The position numbers and the translations under genes were made by a program. Of a stretch of 22,091 nucleotides of DNA, positions 1-7,304 are shown piece after piece (position 1 is the stretch's first letter; every line of letters begins with the position of its first letter). The stretch comes from a virus. The notes under the pieces are model-generated. The model saw only the letters and a list, made by a program, of their open reading frames with translations. It was not told the origin of the DNA and did no database searches. The DNA is taken from IMG/VR virus record IMGVR_UViG_3300036800_000087, positions 1 to 22,091 of that record. One strand, 5' to 3'.

Positions 1-670
1 TGGGCGAGCCGGTGTTGCAGCTTCCGGCGAGGTAGGTCACGCCCGAGGTCGTGGGGACCGGCGTGTCGAACCACGCCGCCGGCTGGATTGGGGCGGCGAG
101 GTTGCTGGCGAGGTTTATGGTCCCGCCGTTGTCGATGACGAGGGTCAGGATGCTCCCGTTCGCATCGACCGTCCCGACATGCAGGATCGCGTTGGCGAGG
201 GCCAGGGAGACGTTCTCGCCGACATAGTAGCCGGAGCCGCCGGAACCGAGGGTGTAGCCGTTCACCACCCCGCCCGAGACGGTCCACGAGGCCGTGGCTC
301 CGGAGCCGGCCGAGGGGTTGTCCTGGCAGGTCACGCTGGCGGTGTTCGTGACGGTGGTGAAGATCGGCGTGTTGCTCGCCGAGCCGGTGTGCGGGCTGGT
401 GATCGCGGTCTGAACTTGCCAGTGGCCGCTGTTCGCCGCCTCGCTGATGCAGAGCGAGCCGATGTTGAGGTTCTGCGTCATGCCGAGCGCCGGAGCGTCC
501 ACCATGACGCCGCCGAACTTGGCCTGGGTCAGCGCGCCCATGGTCACGGTCTGGGCGTTGAGGGCGACGACGGGCGGGGTGATGGTCCCGGTGCCGAAGC
601 TCAGAAAGCTCTGACTGTGGGCGCAGCCGGCGAGCGCGAAACAGGTGGTGGCGAGAAGGAGGGAGCGCAC
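1..670 (-). CDS. Putative phage surface lipoprotein or fibre-like protein (3' part beyond the window)
   Basis: This is an open frame from a GTG at 670 to the left edge, with 223 codons visible and no stop. The N-terminus (VRSLLLATTCFALAGCAHSQ) is a short positively charged hydrophobic segment ending in LAGC, a textbook lipobox, so a lipoprotein signal with cleavage before Cys16 is likely. The rest is rich in Gly, Ser, Thr, Ala and Asn (for example SGGVVNGYTLGSGGSGYYVG), a composition typical of beta-rich phage fibre or decoration proteins. The start lies one base after the TAG of the gene before it, so the two are probably translationally coupled. It is the third consecutive product with an export signal. 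I do not recognise a named family. The frame is solid; the function is inference. Confidence 0.72.
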   Translation of the reverse strand, partial: MRSLLLATTCFALAGCAHSQSFLSFGTGTITPPVVALNAQTVTMGALTQAKFGGVMVDAPALGMTQNLNIGSLCISEAANSGHWQVQTAITSPHTGSASNTPIFTTVTNTASVTCQDNPSAGSGATASWTVSGGVVNGYTLGSGGSGYYVGENVSLALANAILHVGTVDANGSILTLVIDNGGTINLASNLAAPIQPAAWFDTPVPTTSGVTYLAGSCNTGSP

Positions 671-671
671 G

Positions 672-1652
672 CTAGTTTTCCTGAATGCCGACAAAGACGC
701 CGTGATTGGTGGTGGCGGCTTCGGCCGAGGAACTCCACGAACTGTTGGCGGGCCACGTCCCATAGGTTCCCGCCAGCGAAATGTACCCGGTCGTCGCGTT
801 GGTGTTTGCCACCAAGCTGCCCCCCGCCGCGAAGCCCGAGAAAGGGCTCATCAGAGCAGTCGCCGCTTGGAAGACGACGGTCGCGTCGTTCGTCTGCACA
901 CACGCCCAATACATACCGGCGCTGATGGTTACCGGACTTCCCGGCGTTGCGGTGATGAAACCCGTTGAGGTCCCAAGCGTGGTGGAGGCAGAGACCGTCG
1001 GGGATGACGCCGGATAGCCGGTCGCGCCGGTCGGGGCGAAAAGGCCCACGGCGACGCTGTTGGTTCCCGTCGCCGTGGCGGTCGTGACCTTCAGGTTGAA
1101 GGCTTTGACCGTCATGGAGTTCAGCGCGACCCAAGGGACACAGAAGACGCCGCCGTTGCCGTTCGCGACCCCGGTGGATAGGAATGTCCCCAGAGACGAA
1201 TACCAGTAGCCGCTCTTGTATGCCGGAAAAGGATTACCACCTCCGCCCGAGCCGCAGTCCGACCCGGTTCCAGTGATGAGGCCCACGCTGCTGACGTGCA
1301 GACACTGTGTCGAGCCGGTGACGTCCGACAGGGTGACGGCCGAGAGGCTGGGCGAATCTCTGACCGCGTATTGGTGCTGGGCACCACCGAAGAAGTGAAA
1401 GGCCCCATTCGACGTGCACCAGAAATCGCCGTTGATCGGCGTGGTAGGCTGTGCGCCCTGACCACAGTTGATTCCGGCCGTGGCGGTCGTGGACGGCGCG
1501 AAACTCTGCGGGCCCGCGGTGTAGGTGTTTGCCTGATTGTTCAGCACCGCGTTGGCGCTCGAACCGCCCCCGGCGGGCGGGATGTAGCCCTGCGCCTGGA
1601 CCTGGGAAACGCACAGAGCCAGCGCGGCGAGAGAAGCCAGAAACGTCCGCAT
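672..1652 (-). CDS. Exported phage fibre/receptor-binding-like protein
   Basis: 326 residues. Residues 1-20 (MRTFLASLAALALCVSQVQA) form a classical Sec signal peptide with an A-Q-A cleavage site. The mature part starts with a Gly/Asn-rich stretch and continues as Ser/Thr/Gly/Ala-rich sequence. A C-terminal half starting near residue 140 (YKSGYWYSSLGTF) resembles small-molecule or glycan-facing domains at the ends of phage tail fibres. A GGGGAG Shine-Dalgarno sequence sits 9 nt before the ATG, which fixes the start. It lies 5 nt downstream of the preceding gene. A signal peptide is unusual for a virion protein assembled in the cytoplasm, so a secreted or envelope role is possible. The family assignment is by sequence flavour only. 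Confidence 0.8.
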   Translation of the reverse strand: MRTFLASLAALALCVSQVQAQGYIPPAGGGSSANAVLNNQANTYTAGPQSFAPSTTATAGINCGQGAQPTTPINGDFWCTSNGAFHFFGGAQHQYAVRDSPSLSAVTLSDVTGSTQCLHVSSVGLITGTGSDCGSGGGGNPFPAYKSGYWYSSLGTFLSTGVANGNGGVFCVPWVALNSMTVKAFNLKVTTATATGTNSVAVGLFAPTGATGYPASSPTVSASTTLGTSTGFITATPGSPVTISAGMYWACVQTNDATVVFQAATALMSPFSGFAAGGSLVANTNATTGYISLAGTYGTWPANSSWSSSAEAATTNHGVFVGIQEN

Positions 1653-1657
1653 GGTGA

Positions 1658-2152
1658 TCAGCTCCCCGTCGCGACGAAGGCATGGCCGGTCGTGGTCGCT
1701 TCGACCTGGATCGCGCCGGTCACGACGACGCCGCTGCCGTTGCAGGTGAACGCCGCGCCGGCCGCCAGACCGATCGAGTTCGACGTCGTGGCTGAAGCGG
1801 CGGTGTAGTGGACGAACAGCGTCTCGGTGGCCGTGATCGGGTTGGCGATCAGGCAGTTGGTCCGCGAGCTGTTCGACGCGAACACGGTCTGAAATGTCCC
1901 GCCGGTGGCGATGGTCCCGGCGGCGTCGGTGGGCGTGACGGCGGTGTTGCCACCCGTTCCGCCGCTGCCGTTTGTGCCTGGCAGGGCGCAGGTTGAGCTG
2001 TAAGGGTACGCCCCCACGACACAGGGCAAATGTGTGCCACTGTCTATCCCCCAGACGCCTACCGTACCGGATGGAGATGGTCCGATCTGAGCGGAGGTAA
2101 TGCCAGCGAACCCAAGGGCTGCGATGGCGGCGAGAAGGAGGGTGCGGCGCAT
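1658..2152 (-). CDS. Exported head-decoration/fibre-type protein
   Basis: 164 residues. Residues 1-21 (MRRTLLLAAIAALGFAGITSA) are a Sec signal peptide. From about residue 80 the sequence follows a pattern common in phage decoration and receptor-binding domains: GGTFQTVFASNSSRTNCLI, then LFVHYTAA, then a Leu-Ala-Ala-Gly-Ala turn, ending with an Ala-Thr-Thr-Thr-Gly-His-Ala-Phe-Val-Ala stretch. Cys43, Cys53 and two later Cys could form disulfides after export. The gene is the first after the portal gene, separated by a 60-bp gap carrying a hairpin and the 20-nt box described at 2172-2191. No strong Shine-Dalgarno is seen. The domain resemblance is from memory of the family pattern. Confidence 0.75.
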   Translation of the reverse strand: MRRTLLLAAIAALGFAGITSAQIGPSPSGTVGVWGIDSGTHLPCVVGAYPYSSTCALPGTNGSGGTGGNTAVTPTDAAGTIATGGTFQTVFASNSSRTNCLIANPITATETLFVHYTAASATTSNSIGLAAGAAFTCNGSGVVVTGAIQVEATTTGHAFVATGS

Positions 2153-2171
2153 GGGGCGGGAGGGTCGCGGC

Positions 2172-2191
2172 GCGAGGTTTCGCGCGGGCTA
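2172..2191 (-). promoter_or_regulatory. Repeated upstream box, copy A
   Basis: Read on the minus strand this is TAGCCCGCGCGAAACCTCGC. It matches copy B at 4001-4020 in 18 of 20 positions, and both copies end exactly 19 nt before an ATG (2152 here, 3981 there), while the 19 nt in between are unrelated. Copy A also overlaps a perfect hairpin, GCGGGC-6 nt-GCCCGC, at 2184-2201. Constant spacing suggests a functional element such as a phage promoter, activator site or translational element. Its nature is unknown. Confidence 0.5.
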
Positions 2192-2212
2192 CAGCGCCCG
2201 CCGTCTAGACGC

Positions 2213-3847
2213 TCAGGCGGGTGACCGCTCCGTCTTGGCGGGCTCCGCCGTCCTGGCCGGATTGCCCCCGGCGCTCGGCTCTTCCCCCGTGCCCATGTCC
2301 GGCGGCTCAGGCACGTCGTCGACGTCGAGGCCGTGGTAGCCGGACTTCGGATCGTTCGCGAGGCGCTTGCGCACCTCCTCGGCCGCCAGCGCGCCGGCGT
2401 CCATCAGCACCGCGTCGGTGTCCGCCTTCGTCTTCTGCACCGCCGCCTCGGCCGCCTGATCGAGCTGCCACAGCGGGACCCACTCGTGGGCGATGTCCTC
2501 GTCGATCTCGCCCCACAGGTGCAGCATCACGACACGCACGACGGTCTTGAGGTTGGCGTCGAACACCGCCTCCTGTTCGGCGCTGATGTTGTCGTAGAAG
2601 ACGCGGATTTCACCGTCGCTGGAGGCGTTGAGGCCAGACGGGGTCGTGCCCAGCAGCTTGACGAGCGGGATCGACCACACGCTGGCCATCTGCTCCTGAG
2701 CCTGCGCCTGCAGGGCGTCAAGCGTACCCAGCGGCGCGGCGACGTTGAACAGGTCCTCGGTCTCGAAATCGATCTCCATCAAGCCGAGGTTCGAGCGGAA
2801 GAGGTTGAACGCCTCGGCGCGCAGCCGCTCGATCTCGGCGCTTCCGCCGTTCAGCAGGCCGCTCATGTTGGTCTTCAGGACCATGATCGAGAAGGCGTTG
2901 AGCGTGTCGCTGACCGACTGGCGGGTGCGCAGCCAGTTGTCGACGTACGGCTTGCCCATCTGGCTGAGCGACAGGCCGGAGAAGGCGTAGGAGGGTTTCA
3001 GCAGGTCCGGCACGGGTCGGCTGATCAGCGTGAGCAAGCGGTCGCGGTGGATTTCGCGGCCCATCACGTACCAGGCGCGAGGGCGGAAGAAGTCGGGCGC
3101 AAGCGGGTTGCGGGCGTTGTAAGCCGCCGGATAGGTCCAGATCGGCTCGACCGCGCGGAAGCCCTTCAGAGCCCCCCGCTTGATCTTGCGCTTGTCTGCG
3201 ATGAGCGGCGTGGCCAGCTCGGCCTTGCCGGCGTCGGTGTCCTGATCGTCGCCCAGGTCGATGAAGATGTGGCCGCGACCGAAGAAGCCGTCATGCTCGG
3301 CCGCCTTGCGGAAGACGTCGCGGACCCGGAACTGCTTCATCGCCTCGTCCAGTTCGGCGATGCGGTCGGCCTTGTCGTCGTCCTCGGCCGTCGAGACGAA
3401 GCGCACCCACTCGCGCGTCATCTCCTTGCCGTAGGTCTCGGCCGCCTTGCGGTACTCCGGACGCTGCGCCAGCTCGGCGAGGTAGGCGAAGCCGGGGAAC
3501 CGCAGGCCCTCGTGATCCCAGCCGCCGGACACCGCCCAGTTAGCCGCGATGTCGATGTCGAAGTCGGCGGCGAGCGCCACGTCGTTGCCGGTCAGAGCCT
3601 TGGTCTTGCCGTCGGCAGCTATCACTTCGGGCAGGACGCCGGGCGGAGGCTCGTACGCCTTGAAGGTGTCGAGCACGGTGGCAAACGCCCCGCCGTTGGC
3701 GAGCGCGCGGCCGCGGGCGTTGAGGCGCACGATAGCCTCGGCCTTGATGTCCATCGGCGGACGCTCGGCCGAGGGTGCGGTCTTGACCGGTTCGGGCGCC
3801 GCGCCGCGATACCAGCTGGGCCGGTTCGCCTTCCACCAGCGGGACAT
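2213..3847 (-). CDS. Phage portal protein (DUF1073/Acb1-N-type)
   Basis: 544 residues from the ATG at 3847. The dodecameric portal forms the DNA gate at one vertex of the capsid and docks terminase during packaging. The order of features fits the DUF1073 portal family: a basic Trp-rich N-terminus (MSRWWKANRPSWYRG), a mixed alpha/beta core containing FFGRGHIFIDLGD and FRAVEPIWTYPAAYN, a helical stem/wing region (FSIMVLKTNMSGLLNGG), WSIPLVKLLGTTPSGLNASS near residue 410, and an acidic, Pro-rich tail. Databases often name this family anti-CBASS Acb1-like because a related N-terminal domain occurs there. I see no paired H-x-T/S motifs of the 2H phosphodiesterase, so no anti-CBASS activity should be assumed. 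A GTG at 3856, overlapping the preceding TGA, is an alternative start in the same frame. Confidence 0.85.
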   Translation of the reverse strand: MSRWWKANRPSWYRGAAPEPVKTAPSAERPPMDIKAEAIVRLNARGRALANGGAFATVLDTFKAYEPPPGVLPEVIAADGKTKALTGNDVALAADFDIDIAANWAVSGGWDHEGLRFPGFAYLAELAQRPEYRKAAETYGKEMTREWVRFVSTAEDDDKADRIAELDEAMKQFRVRDVFRKAAEHDGFFGRGHIFIDLGDDQDTDAGKAELATPLIADKRKIKRGALKGFRAVEPIWTYPAAYNARNPLAPDFFRPRAWYVMGREIHRDRLLTLISRPVPDLLKPSYAFSGLSLSQMGKPYVDNWLRTRQSVSDTLNAFSIMVLKTNMSGLLNGGSAEIERLRAEAFNLFRSNLGLMEIDFETEDLFNVAAPLGTLDALQAQAQEQMASVWSIPLVKLLGTTPSGLNASSDGEIRVFYDNISAEQEAVFDANLKTVVRVVMLHLWGEIDEDIAHEWVPLWQLDQAAEAAVQKTKADTDAVLMDAGALAAEEVRKRLANDPKSGYHGLDVDDVPEPPDMGTGEEPSAGGNPARTAEPAKTERSPA

Positions 3848-3852
3848 GCGGC

Positions 3853-3981
3853 TCACGATCCGAAGGCCGCGTTGACCGCCTGCAGGACGACGATGAGGGC
3901 CAGCATGACGCCGGTCACGACGCCCAGCGCCAAAAGGCCGAACTTCGCCTTTTCCAGGTCCGGGTCTTCGGCGGGCTCCAT
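3853..3981 (-). CDS. Small single-pass membrane protein between terminase and portal
   Basis: 42 residues. The first 13 or so (MEPAEDPDLEKAK) are charged. They are followed by one hydrophobic segment of roughly 20 residues (FGLLALGVVTGVMLALIVVL, residues 14-33) and a short polar tail ending AAFGS. The stop codon lies 5 bp before the portal ATG and overlaps an alternative GTG portal start as GTGA, so it sits in the packaging operon. It could be a holin-like, membrane-anchoring or superinfection-exclusion protein. A single short segment does not decide this, and I recognise no family. The start is supported by the upstream 20-nt box with conserved spacing rather than by a Shine-Dalgarno. The hydrophobic pattern and the fit between neighbours make it very likely a real gene. 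Confidence 0.7.
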   Translation of the reverse strand: MEPAEDPDLEKAKFGLLALGVVTGVMLALIVVLQAVNAAFGS

Positions 3982-4000
3982 ACACCGCAGGCGTGCGCCG

Positions 4001-4020
4001 GCGAGGTTTCGCGGCGGCTA
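4001..4020 (-). promoter_or_regulatory. Repeated upstream box, copy B
   Basis: The minus-strand sequence is TAGCCGCCGCGAAACCTCGC, 18/20 identical to copy A at 2172-2191 and again exactly 19 nt before a start codon (3981). It lies in the 150-bp gap between the large terminase gene and the small membrane protein gene, the largest gap in the packaging region, which is a natural place for a promoter. Confidence 0.5.
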
Positions 4021-4111
4021 CCCCAGTGCTACGCTGAGCGAGACGGTCGCAGCCGGTGGAAGTACCGTTGAGCCTCCCGCAAGGGTGAAGCTCGAAAACC
4101 GCGCGCTGACA

Positions 4112-4127
4112 GCCGGGAAAGACCGGC
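4112..4127 (-). terminator. Hairpin just after the large terminase gene
   Basis: GCCGG-6 nt-CCGGC is a perfect 5-bp stem starting 4 nt after the TAG of the terminase gene (4132-4134). There is no T run behind it in the minus-strand direction, so intrinsic termination would be weak. It may instead stabilise the mRNA 3' end. Confidence 0.25.
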
Positions 4128-4131
4128 AACC

Positions 4132-5625
4132 CTACCTTCGACGGAACGACGCCAGGGCGGCCGGGTCGATGCGCATGGGCGCGTTCTGACCGATCATGCT
4201 GAAGGCGCGCGACGAAGCGTCGACCTGATCGTCCTTCATCCCGTTGGGGAAGCTGGCCAGTTCGTCGCGGTAGGCGTGGTTCCAGTCGCCCCGCAGCAGC
4301 GCGACGTTGCCGACGTTCACCTGGCTGGCGAAGGGTGCGGCGCGCGTCGCCTTGTCGCCGCTCTCCGGGGAGCTGTCGACGCGATAGCCGGCCAGCTTGC
4401 GGGTCAGGTAGAGCACCTGCGTCTTGCCCGCCTGGCCGGGGTCTTGCGGCAGGCCGATGCGCACGATGCGCCCGTCGTCCGCGGCTGTCGTCACGATCAG
4501 CGCCTCGACGTCCTCCGGACCCGCCTGGCGTCGGCGCACGTCGCCCACGACGATCCTGCCCGATGGCGCGCGGCCCATCTTCACGCCAGCCGTGTAGTCT
4601 GGGTTTCGCGTGCCGGTCTGTTTGGTCGCCGCGAGGTCCCAGCCACGCGCCCAAACGGTTCCGGTCGGCGCCTCGTCGATCACCTCGATCTGGCCGACCT
4701 TGAAGAGCGCGCCCTCCGCCGCGACCGGCGTCTGCTGATAGAGGGCGGCCCAGTCCCGCATCGCCCCGGCGGCGGTGAATTCGGCGTGCACCGACTGCAG
4801 CTCAGCGCCGTACGGATAGGCCGGATCGTCCGACCACAGCCATTCGCCGGGCTCACGCCCGAGCGGATCCTCCTCGCCTGCGATCGCCGGGATAGAGACG
4901 ACGCGCCAAAGGCCCGGCTGTCGCTCGAGTAGCCGCCCGCCCAGGTCGTCCATGTGCCATCGGGTCATGATCACGACGATAGCGGCGGAGGGCTTGAGGC
5001 GGGTCCGCAGGTCGGACGTGAACCACGCCCACTGCGACTCCCGCACCGTCTCGCTCTCCGCGTCGGCGCGCGAGCGGGTCGGATCGTCGATCAGGGCGAG
5101 GTCGGCACGCTGGCCGGCGATGGCGGCGCCCACGCCCGCGGCCCGGTAGGTCGACCCGTTCGAGACGTCCCACAGCTCGACGTTCTCGCGACCCAAGCCA
5201 ATGCTCAGCAGGTCATGATTGTCCCGCACCAGACCCATGGCCGCGCGGCTGAACTGTTCGGCCAGCGTCCCGGTGTTCGAGGCTCCGATGATGTTCGCTC
5301 GCGGGCGCCTGGCCATGTACCAGCCGGGGAAGAGCTTGCTTCCGTAGGTCGATTTCGCCGACCCCGGAGGCAGGTTCACCATCAAGCGTCTAGTCTTGCC
5401 GTCGGCTACGGCCTGCAGCTCGCGGCAGAGCAACCGGTGATGCGGCGCAGGCTTCTGGCCGAAGGGGGCCAGCGCCTCGGTGCAGTAGGCCAGGAAATCG
5501 TTCTGAACGTAGGCGCGGAAGTCCGCCGCCAGGGCTTCAAGCTCAGGACCCTTGAGGTTCCTGACAAACCTCTCCCTCAGGTTCGGGGGGAGCAAGGCGA
5601 GCGACTCGCTCAATGAGGGTTGCAC
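4132..5625 (-). CDS. terL: Terminase large subunit (ATPase and nuclease)
   Basis: 497 residues from a GTG at 5625. This start is preferred because GGAGG lies 6 nt upstream; an ATG at 5655 in the same frame would add ten residues. TerL drives DNA into the procapsid with ATP and cuts the concatemer. The ATPase half has Walker A (LPPGSAKST, residues 85-93) and Walker B with the catalytic acidic pair (LALIDD, about 176-181), plus the coupling motif region MTRWHMDD. The nuclease half shows acidic residues of an RNase H fold: GWDLAATKQ, LPQDPGQAGK and the C-terminal MKDDQVDA. This is the Terminase_6/6C arrangement. The gene overlaps the small terminase gene by 83 bp in another frame, more than the 4-bp overlaps usual here. 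Confidence 0.93.
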   Translation of the reverse strand: MQPSLSESLALLPPNLRERFVRNLKGPELEALAADFRAYVQNDFLAYCTEALAPFGQKPAPHHRLLCRELQAVADGKTRRLMVNLPPGSAKSTYGSKLFPGWYMARRPRANIIGASNTGTLAEQFSRAAMGLVRDNHDLLSIGLGRENVELWDVSNGSTYRAAGVGAAIAGQRADLALIDDPTRSRADAESETVRESQWAWFTSDLRTRLKPSAAIVVIMTRWHMDDLGGRLLERQPGLWRVVSIPAIAGEEDPLGREPGEWLWSDDPAYPYGAELQSVHAEFTAAGAMRDWAALYQQTPVAAEGALFKVGQIEVIDEAPTGTVWARGWDLAATKQTGTRNPDYTAGVKMGRAPSGRIVVGDVRRRQAGPEDVEALIVTTAADDGRIVRIGLPQDPGQAGKTQVLYLTRKLAGYRVDSSPESGDKATRAAPFASQVNVGNVALLRGDWNHAYRDELASFPNGMKDDQVDASSRAFSMIGQNAPMRIDPAALASFRRR

Positions 5626-6112
5626 GCACCGCCTCCAGTTGGATCGGGCCGCCATCGGCTCCGGTCAGCTCGACACGCGAAGCCTCGCCGTACTTCTTCG
5701 GCGCGAGTTTGCCCGCCATCCATTTGCGCGTCTCCACCCGAAGCTTCGAGCGCGCCACGAACTCGGCATCCATCATCGGGCCATGCTTGCCCATGATCAC
5801 ATCGCCGCTCGTGTCGTCCGCGATCTCCAGCGCCTCGTCGACCAGCAAATCAGCTTGGCGTTCCCGCGCACGGGCGTACTGCTCCCGAAATTCGGGGAAT
5901 TGGTCCAACCAGCGCATGACCGTCGTCTCGCTTGGCAGGTCGGCGCGGTCTTTGAGTTGGCGAGCCAGGCCGACGTTCGACATGGCGATCAGCTCGCACA
6001 CCTCCGTCGCCACCTTGGTCGAATAGGTCAGCGGTCGCCCGACCTTGCGCCGCTTCGGGGCCTTCACCGTGGCGGAGCCGTACCTCTCGACGAGCGCGCT
6101 GATGTCGCTCAC
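5543..6112 (-). CDS. terS: Terminase small subunit
   Basis: 189 residues from a GTG at 6112 that overlaps the stop of the preceding gene as GTGA. TerS recognises the phage packaging site and loads the large subunit. After a basic N-terminus (KAPKRRKVGRPL, about 18-29) comes a helix-turn-helix: SNVGLARQLKDRADLPSETT and then VMRWLDQFPEFREQYARARE, ending near residue 85. It is followed by the helical oligomerisation region (RQADLLVDEALEIADD) and a segment rich in Lys/Arg (RSKLRVETRKWMAGKLAPKKYG) typical of this family. Position immediately before terL agrees. Identification is by motif order and context. Confidence 0.88.
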   Translation of the reverse strand: MSDISALVERYGSATVKAPKRRKVGRPLTYSTKVATEVCELIAMSNVGLARQLKDRADLPSETTVMRWLDQFPEFREQYARARERQADLLVDEALEIADDTSGDVIMGKHGPMMDAEFVARSKLRVETRKWMAGKLAPKKYGEASRVELTGADGGPIQLEAVRATLIERVARLAPPEPEGEVCQEPQGS

Positions 6113-6495
6113 GCCGCGACAAGCTCCGGCTTGAGGCAGTGCTCGACGAGGGCGATGCCCTTCGCGGTGATCGAGTAGCCGAGCGTGGGGTGCGTGCGGA
6201 TCACATCGTCGCCGTGGGCGTCGCGGATGTGACAGACCATGATGACGATGGCCTTCCGGCTCTCCGTCTCGCAGTCGGTCGTGTCGATCAGCTGGGCCAC
6301 GGAGAGCACGCGGCCGCGAGCACGGTAGAGCGCCAACAACAGACGCGTGTGCTTGGGCGTGAGACGCAGCTTGTCCGCGATCCGGGCCCGCTCATGGGAG
6401 GACAGGGAAAAGCCGACCTCGCTCTCCAGCCAAAGAATGCGGTCGATCAGATCCTCTCGCCCGTAGGCAGCGAAGCGCCCGTCAACGGAGGCCAT
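6109..6495 (-). CDS. OmpR/PhoB-type winged-helix protein
   Basis: 128 residues from the ATG at 6495, chosen because GGAG lies 7 nt upstream; an in-frame TTG at 6501 is less likely. The first 40 or so residues are helical. Residues 45-112 look like the C-terminal DNA-binding domain of OmpR/PhoB response regulators: LTPKHTRLLLALYRARGRVL, then a recognition helix region (KAIVIMVCHIRDAHG) and the wing (VIRTHPTLGYSIT). There is no receiver domain, so this is a stand-alone winged helix. It is encoded directly before the small terminase gene (4-bp overlap) and overlaps the ParB-like gene by 14 bp. It may regulate late genes or bind the packaging site. The role is inference. Confidence 0.75.
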   Translation of the reverse strand: MASVDGRFAAYGREDLIDRILWLESEVGFSLSSHERARIADKLRLTPKHTRLLLALYRARGRVLSVAQLIDTTDCETESRKAIVIMVCHIRDAHGDDVIRTHPTLGYSITAKGIALVEHCLKPELVAA

Positions 6496-7276
6496 CGGCA
6501 AACTCCACCAGCCAGGACGCCACGTCGCGAACCTTCTTGGCGTCGATCATCAGTCGCAGCGCCTTGGGCATTTCCCGCAGCGCGTCCTGAGGAGACGGGA
6601 GGTGCGCCACCGTGGCGATCATGCCTTCGACAGCATGGATGATCGGGCGATGCCGTTCGATCAGCGCGACGCGCTTGGCGTCCTCCTCGCTCTGAGGCTC
6701 GACATCCTCCGGATCGTTACGGCTTCCGAAGCCGCCGCCTCCGCGACCGATGTTCTCGGTGCGCATCGTCGCCTCGGTCCCGTGCTTGGTCAGGTAGGTC
6801 CGCTCACTGGCGTTTCCGCCAGTGGCAGGCCGCATCGATCCGACCAGCTCGTGATTCACACGGCAGGCCCTGGCGATCTCACGGTCCGACCAGCGCGCCC
6901 ATTCCTCGTCGTCGAGCAGCCGCTTCACGGCGCGACGCTTGTCCGCGTTGGTGCGCTTCAGCCCGTGGGCCGAATTCGCGCCGACCGAGAAGAGGATGGC
7001 GTCGCGCCATGTCCCCTGGCGGACATCGCACTGGACGAAGGTCCGGCCGATCTGCCTGGCCGCTGAGACGCGGTGAAAGCCGTCCGCAAGCCAGTGATCG
7101 GTCCCGTCGTAGAACACGACCATGGGCGGGAACTTGTCGCCCCGCTCCATCGCCTCGGCATATTCAGCGACCACGTCCTCGTCGATGAGCGCTCTGGGCT
7201 GAGTGCCGCCGTTGAGACGCAAGTCCTCGACCGGGACCGACGTGACCTTGGCTTCTTCGTCGATGGCTGAACGCAC
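6482..7276 (-). CDS. ParB/sulfiredoxin-fold protein
   Basis: 264 residues from a GTG at 7276 with a GGGAG Shine-Dalgarno about 9 nt upstream. Residues 10-80 form a ParB N-terminal domain: VPVEDLRLNGGTQPR, then PPMVVFYDGTDHWLADGFHR, where the G-x-H-R box is the nucleotide-binding loop of the ParB/Srx fold. Residues 107-150 (NADKRRAVKRLLDDEEWARW, then SDREIARACRVNHELVGSM) look like the KorB/ParB helix-turn-helix. The C-terminus is helical. Family members are CTP-dependent DNA-binding proteins, nucleases or regulators. In phages they often sit near terminase and methyltransferase genes with no partition partner, and I see no ParA here. A hairpin at 7283-7304 would hide the ribosome binding site. 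Confidence 0.85.
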   Translation of the reverse strand: MRSAIDEEAKVTSVPVEDLRLNGGTQPRALIDEDVVAEYAEAMERGDKFPPMVVFYDGTDHWLADGFHRVSAARQIGRTFVQCDVRQGTWRDAILFSVGANSAHGLKRTNADKRRAVKRLLDDEEWARWSDREIARACRVNHELVGSMRPATGGNASERTYLTKHGTEATMRTENIGRGGGGFGSRNDPEDVEPQSEEDAKRVALIERHRPIIHAVEGMIATVAHLPSPQDALREMPKALRLMIDAKKVRDVASWLVEFADGLR

Positions 7277-7282
7277 GAAATC

Positions 7283-7304
7283 GGGCTCCCACTTTCGAGG
7301 GAGC
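7283..7304 (-). promoter_or_regulatory. Hairpin covering the ribosome binding site of the ParB-like gene
   Basis: Minus strand: GGCTCCC, 8-nt loop, GGGAGCC, a perfect 7-bp stem. The Shine-Dalgarno GGGAG of the ParB-like gene is inside the 3' arm, 9 nt before its GTG. If the hairpin forms in the mRNA, it would block initiation unless melted, bound or bypassed. Confidence 0.5.

Noticed and set aside
2213-3847. Anti-CBASS (Acb1) activity for the portal-type protein
   Set aside because: Only the N-terminal family resemblance applies. The H-x-T/S pairs of the cyclic-nucleotide phosphodiesterase are not present.
2333-4189. Long plus-strand open frame (618 codons) opposite the portal
   Set aside because: It is antisense to the portal and terminase end, its composition is Arg/Gly/Val/Asp-rich as expected from the reverse of GC-rich coding, and the minus frame has recognisable portal sequence.
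2213-4654. Extending the portal to 813 residues at the upstream ATG
   Set aside because: The extra 269 residues are Arg/Gly-rich noise that cross the terminase gene and the small membrane protein gene. The ATG at 3847 follows that gene by 5 bp.
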